Shown: positions 8,097 to 16,325 of the stretch, piece after piece
Position numbering within the stretch: the stretch's first letter is position 1
Layout: the number at the start of each line of letters is the position of its first letter
Origin: an uncultured Cellvibrio sp.
Lineage (GTDB): Bacteria > Pseudomonadota > Gammaproteobacteria > Pseudomonadales > Cellvibrionaceae
DNA length: 39,135 bases
Assembly (NCBI GenBank): GCA_946481735.1
Contig: CAMLOU010000023.1
Location: 1 to 39,135, forward strand
Direction: 5' to 3'
Notes under the pieces: generated by a model
Seen by the model: only the letters and a program-made list of their open reading frames with translations
The model's database searches: none
What the model was told of the DNA's origin: nothing
Program-made: the position numbers and the translations under genes

Positions 8097-10283
8097 TTAA
8101 TGGCTGCCGGCAGGACCCAGCGACAATGAGCTGTTACGCCGGTGTTCAACATTCACGGCAAAACCGATCAGCTGCGGCACATCAAGGATCAATGCAACCG
8201 CTCCGGTGCCTAATAAACTGGAACCGCCGATACCTTTCAGCGCGTGGAATATCGGCCCCATGGGTTTTACCACCGTTTGAATTTCACCGTGCAGGTCATC
8301 CACTACAATACCCGCGCGGCTCTCACCAAATTGCACGACCACCAGCTTTTCGCGCTGGTTATCTTCTTTTGCTAGATGAAATAATTCCGACAAGCGAATA
8401 TAAGGCACCTGTTCACCGCGCAGATTGACGCAGTGTTGGCCTTCCACCTGAGGAAGTGATGGCAGATCCACGCATTCAAGAATCGTATTTTGCGGCACAA
8501 TAAAATCGATGCCGCCGGCATCGACATGGAAGCCATCAATAATCGCCAGGGTTAACGGCAAGCGAATGGTGAAGCGCGTCCCCACACCCAATTCGCTGTC
8601 AATCTCAATACCACCTTGCAAGGCTTCAATGTTGCGCTTGACCACATCCATCCCGACGCCGCGACCGGACAGGTTGGTGACCTGCTCTGCCGTCGACAAA
8701 CCGGGATGGAAAATCAACTGATAAAGCTCGTGGACGGTGAGCGTGTCTGCTTCTTCAATCACGCCATTCGCAATCGCTTTGCGGCGAATTTTTTCCAGAT
8801 CCAGGCCGCCGCCGTCATCGGCGATGCGAATAACAATATTGCCGGCATCATGATAGGCCGAGAGTGAAATCACACCGGTATCCGGTTTGTGGCGTTCGCG
8901 CCGCAGCGCAATCGGCTCGATACCATGATCCATGGCATTGCGCACAATATGCGTCAGGGGATCGGTGAGTTTTTCAACCATGGAACGATCCAATTCCGTC
9001 TCGGCGCCGCTGATGTCGAGCTGAATATCCTTACCCAATTCTTTAGCAGTATCACGCACCACACGCTTGAATCGTTGAAACGTATCGCCGATGGGTACCA
9101 TGCGCAATGTCAAAGCCGCATCGCGAATCTGTTCGGTAAAATTGCCCATGGCATTAACGGCTTCAATCAAACTGTTGCTGCCCAGCTTTCCGGCAAGCAG
9201 ATCCACGCGCTGTCGGTTGATCACCAGCTCACCGATCAGGTTAATCAGATGATCCAGGCGTTCGGCGTCTACCCGGATAAATTTATTTTCCTGGCTGCCG
9301 GCTTTTTCCGCGTTTTTTTTCTGCTTATCCAATGCCGCATTGACCAGCGCCGGCGACACCACCTGGTCGCGCACCAGAATATCCCCCAGCAAGGCCACCG
9401 GTTCCAGTTCCTTCGCCTGTTGCTTTTGGGTGGATAACGCCTGCTCCAGTTCCTGATAGGTAATAGCATGGCTCTTTACCAGGATTTCACCGAGGCGGTG
9501 GGTGTTCTCCGGCAAGCTTTTGATCAGGTTGATGTAAGCATCTGTATGACTGCGCGGCGGAATAATCTGGATGTTGGAATCTTCACGCACAAACATAAAT
9601 GCGCTTTCAATGGTTTCCTGACTTGCGTCGCTGTTTAAGGTGATTTCAAAACCGAGATACAGGGCTTCCGGATCAAAGTGATCAATCGACGGCAAATGAT
9701 CCGTCAAGGTGGTGATATGGGTTACCTCACCCAGCGTGCGCAGGTAGCGCAGGATAGACAATGGGTCCATACCGTTGCGCAATAAGTCAGGACCGAGACG
9801 CACTGAAATATGCCAGGCGTTTTTATCGTAAGTTGTTACGGATTCAGAAACTGATTGGGTTGATACGGTTATCGTCGGACTGTGTTTCACTGCATCATCC
9901 AGCCAGGGTTCAAGCGCCGCCACTAACGCCTGGCCTTTGGCAAGGCAAGCTGCGTCGCTGTCGCGCTGGTTCATCACATCATCCACCAGGGTCGCGATGT
10001 GATCGCGGCAGGGTAGCAACACGCTCAGGAGATCGCTGTTGATGCTTACTTTGCCGTCGCGCGCGCGGTCCAGCACATTTTCAACGATATGGGTAAAGCT
10101 GACGATATTATCCAGGCCAAACAAACCGGCCGAGCCTTTAATGGTATGGGCCGCACGAAACACCGCATTCAATGTTTCGGCATCCGCATTTCCCTCCTCC
10201 ATGCTCAGCAGGCCGGACTCCATGGAGTGCAGCAGCTCCTCTGCTTCCGCAAAAAAAGTTTGTAAAGCTCCATCGAGATTCAT
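8097..10283 (-). CDS. cheA: CheA, chemotaxis histidine kinase with tandem MshEN-like motif insert
   Basis: CheA phosphorylates itself and passes the phosphate to CheY and CheB (and here perhaps to the REC-EAL protein). The 728-residue protein has an HPt domain with phosphorylated H46 (AAHTIKGSAG), a P2-like region (about 153-245), the P3 dimerisation helices (about 334-420), the ATPase (N box HIVRNAMDHG about 445-454, G1 DDGGG about 489-493, G2 GRGVGMD about 540-546) and a P5 CheW-like domain to the end. Between P2 and P3 lie two 24-residue repeats, residues 263-286 and 298-321, each LG-x2-L-x-x-x... ending L-x-x-Q. They resemble the c-di-GMP-binding MshEN motif, though the first has His for the central Gly and the second lacks the leading Arg. 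The core call is certain; a nucleotide-binding role for the insert is inference. Confidence 0.96.
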   Translation of the reverse strand: MNLDGALQTFFAEAEELLHSMESGLLSMEEGNADAETLNAVFRAAHTIKGSAGLFGLDNIVSFTHIVENVLDRARDGKVSINSDLLSVLLPCRDHIATLVDDVMNQRDSDAACLAKGQALVAALEPWLDDAVKHSPTITVSTQSVSESVTTYDKNAWHISVRLGPDLLRNGMDPLSILRYLRTLGEVTHITTLTDHLPSIDHFDPEALYLGFEITLNSDASQETIESAFMFVREDSNIQIIPPRSHTDAYINLIKSLPENTHRLGEILVKSHAITYQELEQALSTQKQQAKELEPVALLGDILVRDQVVSPALVNAALDKQKKNAEKAGSQENKFIRVDAERLDHLINLIGELVINRQRVDLLAGKLGSNSLIEAVNAMGNFTEQIRDAALTLRMVPIGDTFQRFKRVVRDTAKELGKDIQLDISGAETELDRSMVEKLTDPLTHIVRNAMDHGIEPIALRRERHKPDTGVISLSAYHDAGNIVIRIADDGGGLDLEKIRRKAIANGVIEEADTLTVHELYQLIFHPGLSTAEQVTNLSGRGVGMDVVKRNIEALQGGIEIDSELGVGTRFTIRLPLTLAIIDGFHVDAGGIDFIVPQNTILECVDLPSLPQVEGQHCVNLRGEQVPYIRLSELFHLAKEDNQREKLVVVQFGESRAGIVVDDLHGEIQTVVKPMGPIFHALKGIGGSSLLGTGAVALILDVPQLIGFAVNVEHRRNSSLSLGPAGSH

Positions 10284-10319
10284 GGTCGGGTTCCGTTGGT
10301 CAGCCGCCAGGCCGACAGG

Positions 10320-10625
10320 TTATACATCAAAGGAAAAATAACCATTCAGGTCGAGCACCTGGAAAATTTGCTCGACGTCCTCATTCATCCGCGCGATATA
10401 AACAACAACTGAACGTTCCGCCAGGGTCTTTTGCAGCAACAGCAAGATCTGCAAACCGGCGGTATCTATTTCGGTAACGGCTTGTAAATCCAGCACAACC
10501 TTGGCAGGTAAACTGGCGTGATCGGCAAACAGTTCCTGTTTAAGTTGCGCGGCGTTGTAGATCGTCATCTCACCAGCCAGTTTGATCAGCGTATGGTCTT
10601 TATTTTTTTTGCGGCTGATATTCAT
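10320..10625 (-). CDS. STAS-domain protein (anti-sigma-factor-antagonist-like)
   Basis: This 101-residue protein is a single STAS domain: an N-terminal strand pair, then LDLQAVTEIDTAGLQILL (about residues 45-62), the family's phosphorylation loop. The usual phospho-serine (DSAG) is replaced by threonine (DTAG), which is common and still phosphorylatable. STAS proteins typically switch partners such as kinases or anti-sigma factors. No anti-sigma or Ser/Thr kinase gene is seen nearby. The gene starts 2 nt after cheY and precedes cheA by 36 nt, so its product is presumably part of the chemosensory complex or an output of it. The partner is unknown. Confidence 0.9.
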   Translation of the reverse strand: MNISRKKNKDHTLIKLAGEMTIYNAAQLKQELFADHASLPAKVVLDLQAVTEIDTAGLQILLLLQKTLAERSVVVYIARMNEDVEQIFQVLDLNGYFSFDV

Positions 10626-10627
10626 GA

Positions 10628-10990
10628 TCAGATCAACATCGACACAGCCTGCAACATTTGTTCAGGCTTGAAGGGTTTCACGACCCAGGCTTTAGCACCG
10701 GCGGCCTGGCCTTCTTTTTTCTTTTCGTCTGAGCCTTCGGTTGTCAACATAATCACCGGGGTAAATTTGTAGTTAGCTTTCTGTTTCATTTCTTTCACAA
10801 AACTGATGCCATCCATATTCGGCATATTAACGTCAGAGATAACCAGATTAACTTTTTGCCCGTCCAGTTTAGTGAGAGCGTCTTTACCATCAACAGCTTC
10901 AATCACACTGTAGCCGGCACTCTTCAACGTAATGCTGACGACTTGGCGGATGCTGGCAGAGTCATCGACGACCAGGATCGTTTTCGACAT
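10628..10990 (-). CDS. cheY: CheY-type single-domain response regulator
   Basis: This 120-residue receiver domain has the acidic pocket D9/D10, phospho-acceptor D53 (ISDVNMPNMDG), T83 and K105 (VVKPF). CheA phosphorylates such proteins, which then act on a motor or another target. The residue two before the VVK motif is W102 where Escherichia coli CheY has Tyr106, so signal output still has an aromatic switch residue. An AGGAG ribosome site lies 6 nt before the ATG, and the stop codon of the preceding receptor gene (TAG) overlaps it, suggesting translational coupling. Whether it controls flagella or another output cannot be read here. Confidence 0.94.
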   Translation of the reverse strand: MSKTILVVDDSASIRQVVSITLKSAGYSVIEAVDGKDALTKLDGQKVNLVISDVNMPNMDGISFVKEMKQKANYKFTPVIMLTTEGSDEKKKEGQAAGAKAWVVKPFKPEQMLQAVSMLI

Positions 10991-10999
10991 GTATAACTC

Positions 11000-12241
11000 C
11001 TAGAAAAAAGTGATTTGTGATTCTTCGGGCTTCTTGACGTTGTCCCGTCCCTGATGGACGGCAACCTGTTCGAGGGTGGTGTAGGATTTGCGCACGGCAT
11101 CCAGCCAGGCTTTTACATCAATAGTGTTGATACGTTCACCGCGCGCCAGACTGGCTTGCTGCTCGCCCAGCATGGCGACAAATTTTTCCATATCCGCCGT
11201 AACATGGCTCAAAATCTGGTTGACGCGATCCTGGAATTGCAGGTTGACCATGACCTCTTCCACATTGTGTTGCACCACGGCACTTTCTTCTTCCAGTGCG
11301 CGGGCCGAATCCATAATGCGTTCACCGGAATGGCGGAACTGATTCAGCACTTCCTGCACCGCACTTTCAGATTGCGCTAAACGCGCATCGTCCTGCTTGG
11401 CAAATTCTGCGGTGCGGTCGAGGGTTTTTTGCAATGTTGCGTTGGCTTGTTCGATGCGTTTACCAATACGCGAACCGGTCTCACCGGAGCGGCTCGACAG
11501 CGTGCGAACTTCGTCGGCGACCACCGCAAAACCCCGCCCGTATTCACCGGCACGGGCTGCTTCAATGGCCGCATTCAGCGCAAGCAAATTCGTTTGCGAT
11601 GCAATGCCGGCAACCTCGGAGCCCATGCTGCGTAATTCATCGGTAATCTTTGACAGTTCGGTAATTTCGCGCAGTAATTCATCGCGATGTTGAATAGCCT
11701 TGCTCAGGGTTTGCAGCATTTGTCCCAGTTCGCTGTCGGCAAACTGAATCACACCACCCAGTCCGCCTTGGCCTTGCATATCACCGGCGGTAGCACGGGA
11801 CGCGCCTACGGCATTTTGTAAACGTTCGTGAATACCGGAAAAACGATTGACCAGTTCATTCACGCTCTCTTCCAGTTGATGCTTGGCCAGGTCAGTCTGA
11901 CGACGCCACAGCGGTAACAATTCCTGTAATAACTGATGATAGTTGTTGTTCACCAAGGTCAGCCGCGTGATCTGTTCACGCTCGGCGTGTTGTACGGCCA
12001 ACTGCTGTTCTGCCTGTTGTCGTGCCTGCAGTTGCGCGCGCGCCAGCACAACACCAAGGGCACCTGAAGCCAGGGCTACCAGGCTCACCAGCCAACGCCA
12101 CCCCTGGGATTCAATGGCAGTAAACGCGATAACGATAACCAACAGCGCCAATAACACAGGCACACCGGCAGACATCAGTAAGAGGTTGTTCGAGTCAGTA
12201 GACCCAAAAGCATTTTTGTGACGGGAGAAATCCGAATCCAT
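11000..12241 (-). CDS. Methyl-accepting chemotaxis protein with two membrane helices and no periplasmic sensor domain
   Basis: The chosen ATG at 12241 gives 413 residues. Two adjacent hydrophobic segments (about 20-41 and 48-67) leave only a short loop outside, so there is no periplasmic ligand domain. A coiled-coil stretch follows (about 70-205), then the signalling tip around [18 protein letters not shown] (about 215-232). Sensing is therefore probably within the membrane, in the cytoplasm or by a partner. The frame is open back to 12478, but that extension crosses the ppc terminator and the operon promoter, so it is not used. The protein ends QITFF. It is the first gene of the chemosensory operon. 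Confidence 0.9.
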   Translation of the reverse strand: MDSDFSRHKNAFGSTDSNNLLLMSAGVPVLLALLVIVIAFTAIESQGWRWLVSLVALASGALGVVLARAQLQARQQAEQQLAVQHAEREQITRLTLVNNNYHQLLQELLPLWRRQTDLAKHQLEESVNELVNRFSGIHERLQNAVGASRATAGDMQGQGGLGGVIQFADSELGQMLQTLSKAIQHRDELLREITELSKITDELRSMGSEVAGIASQTNLLALNAAIEAARAGEYGRGFAVVADEVRTLSSRSGETGSRIGKRIEQANATLQKTLDRTAEFAKQDDARLAQSESAVQEVLNQFRHSGERIMDSARALEEESAVVQHNVEEVMVNLQFQDRVNQILSHVTADMEKFVAMLGEQQASLARGERINTIDVKAWLDAVRKSYTTLEQVAVHQGRDNVKKPEESQITFF

Positions 12242-12275
12242 ACCCAGGCTACTCAGTCCAACACACGTAGTTACT

Positions 12276-12291
12276 GTGCTGCGTGCAGCAC
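12276..12291. repeat. 7-bp inverted repeat in the leader of the chemosensory operon
   Basis: GTGCTGC-GT-GCAGCAC, perfect arms with a 2-bp centre, lies about 25-40 nt downstream of the predicted transcription start and about 35 nt before the first receptor ATG. The tight centre suits a dimeric DNA-binding protein better than an RNA hairpin. Function is inferred only. Confidence 0.45.
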
Positions 12292-12322
12292 TTCGGCCCC
12301 ACCGTCGGTCGGGGGTTCTTAA

Positions 12323-12351
12323 CTTATAGACGCGGTTTAAATAAGTGTCAA
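12323..12351 (-). promoter_or_regulatory. Sigma70-type promoter of the chemosensory operon
   Basis: On the minus strand, TTGACA (12346-12351), a 17-bp spacer and TATAAG (12323-12328) give a near-consensus housekeeping promoter. The start would fall near 12316, leaving a leader of about 75 nt before the receptor ATG at 12241. It lies directly downstream of the ppc terminator. No sigma28-type flagellar promoter is apparent here. Confidence 0.75.
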
Positions 12352-12410
12352 AGAAATGGCGGTGAAATACTGGTGGTGCGGAATCGGGAGTGGATACATA
12401 ACTCGGAAAA

Positions 12411-12441
12411 GAAAATCCCGGTTGCACAGAGCAGCCGGGAT
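12411..12441 (-). terminator. Rho-independent terminator of ppc
   Basis: Nine bases after the ppc stop, the minus strand has the arms ATCCCGG and CCGGGAT (12435-12441 and 12415-12421), with further TGC/GCA pairing inside, followed by TTTCTTTT. This separates ppc transcription from the chemosensory operon. Confidence 0.8.
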
Positions 12442-12449
12442 ACCAGCCA

Positions 12450-15065
12450 TCAACCGGTGTTGCGCATGCCCGCCGCAATACCCGCCATAGTGACTTTCAA
12501 GGCACGTTCCAGGTCGGGGCTGATGGCATCGCTGCTGCGATGGCGCTTCAGCAACTCGGCCTGCAAGTAGTTGAGCGGATCAACGTAGGGCTTGCGCACA
12601 CTGAGTGATTGGCGCAAGAGTGGTTCATCGCTGAGCAGATCTTTTTGTTGCTTGATGCGATTCATCAGCACTTCCAGTGCCGCCAGGTCCGCGCGCAACT
12701 GTTGGCCCAGGCCGTGGTATTCCGCCGGTACCAGTTGCTGTTCGTAATAGGCGCAGATCGGACCGTCGGCCTTACCGATCACCATCTCTAACAGATCGAG
12801 GAAGCTGGAGAAGAACGGCCAGTTGCTGACCATATCCGCGAGGATCGCGGGATGTTCATTCAACGCGTACTCCAGCGCCTGGCGTGTGCCTAACCACGCC
12901 GGCAGGTTTAACCGTACTTGCGTCCAGGCGAAAACCCAGGGAATCGCGCGCAGGCTTTCCACACCGCCGGTCGCTTTACGCTTGGCCGGGCGGCTACCCA
13001 GAGCCAGCAAGCCCAGCTCCTGTTCCGGTGTCAGGCTGCGGAAGTAAGGCACAAAGTGCGGATGCCCCCGCACCACGCTGCGGTAGGCCTCCAGGCTCTT
13101 GAACGCCATGCGTTCGATCATGTCGCGCCATTCCTGGGCCGGGGCCGCGTGGGGCGACAAGGTTGAACGCAAGGTTGCCGCCACATAAATAGACAAATTA
13201 TTGAATGCCTGGCGAGGCAAGCCAAATTTGTAGCGGATCATCTCGCCCTGTTCAGTCACGCGGATCTTGCCTTTGACCGAACCCGGTGGCTGGGATGCCA
13301 TGGCTTTTTCAACCGGGCCGCCGCCACGGCCGATGGTGCCGCCACGACCGTGGAACAGCACCAGTTTGGTTTCGTATTTCTCGGCCAGGGCCACCAGTTT
13401 TTCCTGGGCCTTGTATTGCGCCCAGGTTGCGGACAATTTGCCCGCGTCTTTGGCGGAGTCGGAATAACCGATCATGACGGTTTGCTTGTTGCCGCAATAC
13501 TCGCGGTACCAGGGCAACTGCCAGAGCTTTTCCATCACCACCGGCGCGCGGTCGAGGTCGTCGAGGGTTTCAAACAGCGGCACAATCGGCATGGCCCATT
13601 GCATACCGCACTCTTTTAACAGCAGCGCCACGACCAGGACATCCGATGGCTGCTGGGCCATGGAGATAACGTAGTGAGACAGGATTTCCTCGGGTTCATT
13701 GGCCACGACACGGCAGGTGGCGAGTACCTCGGCAGTTTCGTCGCTCATCGGCCATTTGGCTGGCAATAATGGGCGCTTGCTGGTCAGCTGCTCCAACAAG
13801 AATGCCTGACGTTGCTCTTCCGACCATTCGCGGTAGCTGCCCAGGTCCAGGTACTGCGTCAGTTCATCAATCGCTTTTACGTGACGCTCACCGTCCTGAC
13901 GGATATCCAGCGGTACCAGGTTGATACCAAAGGCATGGATGCGGCGGATGGTGTCCATCACCGGGCCGTTGGCAATGTGCGGCAGACCCACCTCATTCAA
14001 TGAGCGATAGCACAGCATCAGGGGTTCGAGCAGGTCGTTGCGGCTGACAATCAGGTCTTCCGGCGCTTCTACCAAGCGCCCCTGGAAGCGGGCCTGTGCC
14101 CAGTCGCCGGTGGCGAGGATGCGCTTGCGCAGGTCGGCCATCAGGTCGCGGTAAGGCGTCACACTGTCGGGATACAGCGCACGCAACTCGTCATTGGCCT
14201 CGTACATGCTCAGGTCGCCGCCCAGGCTCTGGGTATCGCGCGCGTACAGTTCGGCGGCCATGGAACGACCCAGCAGCAAGACCTGACGGGTGACTTTATG
14301 GGTAACATTGGGATTGCCGTCGCGGTCGCCGCCCATCCAGGAATAAAACCGGAAGGGTTGTAAATCCGTCGGCAGGCATTGGCCCAGGTGGCGACAGCAG
14401 AGGCGGTCCAGGTGACGGACGAAGTCCGGCACAGCCTGCCACAGGCTGTTTTCGATCACCGCAAAGCCCCATTTGGCTTCGTCGATAGCGGTGGGACGCT
14501 CGGTACGGATTTCGTCGGTGCTCCAGATTTCCTCCACCAGGCGGTGCAGGCGGCCGCGCAACTTATCCTGTTCAAAGGTCAGCAGGTTGCCACGCTGGCG
14601 GTCGGCCAGGGTGTTGACGATCTGGTCATATTTGCGGATCAGGGTACGGCGGGTGACTTCGGTAGGGTGAGCGGTGAGTACGAGTTCAATACGCAGATCG
14701 CGGATAACCTCGGAAAGACGCTCTTTACCATGGCTATCGGCAAACTCCAGCAGCATCGCCTTGAGGCTGTCTTCGCGCTCGGATTCGGCGCTGGAAAAAT
14801 ACTCCAGGTCTGCAATATTGGCCAGGTTCAGGAACTGGTTAAAACCGCGCACAATCGGCAGGATATCTTTATCGTCCAGCTCGCCCAGCATGGTTACCAG
14901 CGGTGCGGAATCACCGTTTTGTGCACTGTTAATCGCCTTACCCAACTGGCGGATGCTCTCGACCTTGGCAAAGACTTCCGGCCCCTCGTGGTCATGAATG
15001 GTTTCGCCCAGTAATTCGCCCAACAGGCGCACATTCTCGCGCAGGGTTTCTGGCAGCTTTGACAT
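12450..15065 (-). CDS. ppc: Phosphoenolpyruvate carboxylase
   Basis: This enzyme carboxylates phosphoenolpyruvate with bicarbonate to give oxaloacetate, refilling the tricarboxylic acid cycle. The 871-residue protein has the expected bacterial length and all signature motifs: [12 protein letters not shown] with catalytic H133, the [11 protein letters not shown] loop, [14 protein letters not shown], and the invariant C-terminal RNTG. The ATG at 15065 is preceded by a GGGGGA ribosome site. The gene is monocistronic, with a terminator right after the stop. No neighbouring gene is functionally linked. Confidence 0.97.
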   Translation of the reverse strand: MSKLPETLRENVRLLGELLGETIHDHEGPEVFAKVESIRQLGKAINSAQNGDSAPLVTMLGELDDKDILPIVRGFNQFLNLANIADLEYFSSAESEREDSLKAMLLEFADSHGKERLSEVIRDLRIELVLTAHPTEVTRRTLIRKYDQIVNTLADRQRGNLLTFEQDKLRGRLHRLVEEIWSTDEIRTERPTAIDEAKWGFAVIENSLWQAVPDFVRHLDRLCCRHLGQCLPTDLQPFRFYSWMGGDRDGNPNVTHKVTRQVLLLGRSMAAELYARDTQSLGGDLSMYEANDELRALYPDSVTPYRDLMADLRKRILATGDWAQARFQGRLVEAPEDLIVSRNDLLEPLMLCYRSLNEVGLPHIANGPVMDTIRRIHAFGINLVPLDIRQDGERHVKAIDELTQYLDLGSYREWSEEQRQAFLLEQLTSKRPLLPAKWPMSDETAEVLATCRVVANEPEEILSHYVISMAQQPSDVLVVALLLKECGMQWAMPIVPLFETLDDLDRAPVVMEKLWQLPWYREYCGNKQTVMIGYSDSAKDAGKLSATWAQYKAQEKLVALAEKYETKLVLFHGRGGTIGRGGGPVEKAMASQPPGSVKGKIRVTEQGEMIRYKFGLPRQAFNNLSIYVAATLRSTLSPHAAPAQEWRDMIERMAFKSLEAYRSVVRGHPHFVPYFRSLTPEQELGLLALGSRPAKRKATGGVESLRAIPWVFAWTQVRLNLPAWLGTRQALEYALNEHPAILADMVSNWPFFSSFLDLLEMVIGKADGPICAYYEQQLVPAEYHGLGQQLRADLAALEVLMNRIKQQKDLLSDEPLLRQSLSVRKPYVDPLNYLQAELLKRHRSSDAISPDLERALKVTMAGIAAGMRNTG

Positions 15066-15132
15066 CGGGTCCCCCCAAGGAATCTATGTGAAACAACAGC
15101 CGACCGCTTTTTAGCGACGCAATGAGGCGGCT

Positions 15133-15161
15133 ATTCTACGTCATGAAGGTAAAAATGTGAC
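15133..15161 (-). promoter_or_regulatory. Candidate promoter of ppc
   Basis: GTCACA (15156-15161), 17 bp, TAGAAT (15133-15138) on the minus strand. The -10 matches 5 of 6 positions and the -35 matches 4 of 6. It lies about 70 nt upstream of the ATG. Weak evidence. Confidence 0.35.
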
Positions 15162-15202
15162 CCGGTTAAATCGAATAAAAACCGGCGGAGGGCCCAGCGC
15201 TC

Positions 15203-15235
15203 CCGTAGGTCGGATTAGCCCAGCGTAATCCGACA
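15203..15235. repeat. REP-like palindromic repeat, copy A
   Basis: A CCGTAGGTCGGATTAG half, a short loop, and a GCGTAATCCGACA half. The arms GTCGGATTA/TAATCCGAC pair perfectly. It is the only unpaired copy in the window, 24 nt past the CPBP stop and upstream of ppc. Four further copies lie at 20832, 20933, 23843 and 23933. Confidence 0.85.
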
Positions 15236-15259
15236 CCCAGCTCGCCATATACACAACCA

Positions 15260-16114
15260 CTAAAACACCATCGGATACACCAACAACACAAAATGCAAAC
15301 TGTTTACCGCCACATGCGCCAGCACCGCCGTCTCAACGCGCCCGCTTTGTCGATATGCCCAGGCATATGCGACGCCCGCCGCTAAAATAACCGCAAAGGG
15401 TCGCCACAGGTCCGCGTGGATCGGCACCACATGGGCCAACGCAAACAACGCACCCACAACCCATAAAATCCACCAGGCGTTACCCCATCGCTGCTCTAGC
15501 GGGCGCTGGAAAAAGGTGCGGAAGAATGCTTCTTCCGGCATCACCGTGAACAAGGTGTTCAGCAGAATAAACAGCGGCGTCCACCAGAGCCATTTCACAT
15601 CCACTGCAATACCCAGCAGGCCGGCAAATAACAACACCGCCAGTGCAGGCAACAACCAGTGTGGCCAGCGCAGCGTTAACCTGCCCACTTCACGCCACGA
15701 CCGGCAACGGGGCGCGAGCCAGGCCAGCACCAGCAAACCCGCTATCGGTTTTGCCAGACTCACCCGCAAACCGTAAGGCGTGACGCCGTCGCCGATCAGC
15801 GCCGGTTCAATCAAGGTGATGCGCGCGAACCCCGGCAGCACACCCAGGCCCAACGCAAATAAATAGACGGCCAGGAGCAACAGCATCCACATCGGCGTGT
15901 GCGCCCTGCGCTGGACCAGATAACAGACCACCAACGCCATGCTTATCCACAGCAATGCCAAGGGTGTTAATAGATGCGCGGGTAACGCCAGAATGACAGC
16001 CGTCAGCAACAACCAGAGCCACAGCGGCTGGCGATAAAACCGCCAGGGCACCCACACGGCGATAAACGCAAACGCCATGGCAACACAGGTGAGATAGGTG
16101 AACCAAACAGACAT
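15260..16114 (-). CDS. CPBP-family intramembrane metalloprotease (CAAX/bacteriocin-immunity type)
   Basis: From the ATG at 16114 (AAGGA ribosome site 8 nt upstream) the protein has 284 residues and about eight hydrophobic segments. The C-terminal half has the family motifs: EEAFFRTFFQRPL (motif 1, glutamates and Arg), FALAHV (motif 2 His) and HVAVNSLHF (motif 4 His-Asn). These residues form the glutamate/histidine active site within the membrane. Bacterial members process or modify small substrates, often unknown, and some give bacteriocin immunity. An alternative GTG/ATG start at 16249/16246 would add a poorly hydrophobic 45 residues and overlap the DnaA boxes, so it is less likely. The substrate is unknown. 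Confidence 0.85.
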   Translation of the reverse strand: MSVWFTYLTCVAMAFAFIAVWVPWRFYRQPLWLWLLLTAVILALPAHLLTPLALLWISMALVVCYLVQRRAHTPMWMLLLLAVYLFALGLGVLPGFARITLIEPALIGDGVTPYGLRVSLAKPIAGLLVLAWLAPRCRSWREVGRLTLRWPHWLLPALAVLLFAGLLGIAVDVKWLWWTPLFILLNTLFTVMPEEAFFRTFFQRPLEQRWGNAWWILWVVGALFALAHVVPIHADLWRPFAVILAAGVAYAWAYRQSGRVETAVLAHVAVNSLHFVLLVYPMVF

Positions 16115-16152
16115 GCCGGGAATCCTTGTCGGTGTGCAGAAAGTCGGCGGAA

Positions 16153-16182
16153 TGATCAAGTAAAGGTCGCTGTTGATCAAGT
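16153..16182. repeat. Direct repeat TGATCAAGT, 21 bp apart
   Basis: TGATCAAGT occurs at 16153-16161 and 16174-16182, exactly two helical turns apart, about 40-70 bp upstream of the CPBP start codon. The core TGATCA is itself palindromic. The position suits a regulator binding one face of the DNA. No family is assigned. Confidence 0.4.
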
Positions 16183-16194
16183 CATCAACAACGA

Positions 16195-16217
16195 TTATCC
16201 ACAGAAGCTGTGAATAA
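16195..16217. promoter_or_regulatory. Inverted pair of consensus DnaA boxes
   Basis: TTATCCACA (16195-16203) and, on the opposite strand, TTATTCACA (16209-16217) face each other across 5 bp. The first is the strong-affinity DnaA box and the second fits TTATNCACA. They lie in the lysR-CPBP gap, upstream of the CPBP gene. No AT-rich unwinding element or dnaA/dnaN genes are seen, so this is more likely a regulatory or titration site than an origin. Confidence 0.6.
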
Positions 16218-16325
16218 ACTTGTGCATGAACTTTTGGTAACTGCATCACAGTGAGTACTGGTGCGGGTTGGCCTCAGGTGTTTATTTGCTGGACAGCAGC
16301 TGCACCATTACTTGCGGGAAAACGC

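Noticed and set aside
7978..8103. Separate promoter between cheA and cheW
   Set aside because: No -35/-10 pair is visible and gaps are short; the genes are best read as one operon.
12242..12478. N-terminal extension of the first receptor to 12478
   Set aside because: It would read through the ppc terminator and the operon promoter and has no receptor-like content; the ATG at 12241 gives a normal start before the first membrane helix.
16195..16217. Replication origin at the DnaA box pair
   Set aside because: Only two boxes, no AT-rich unwinding element, and none of dnaA, dnaN, gyrB or rpmH nearby.
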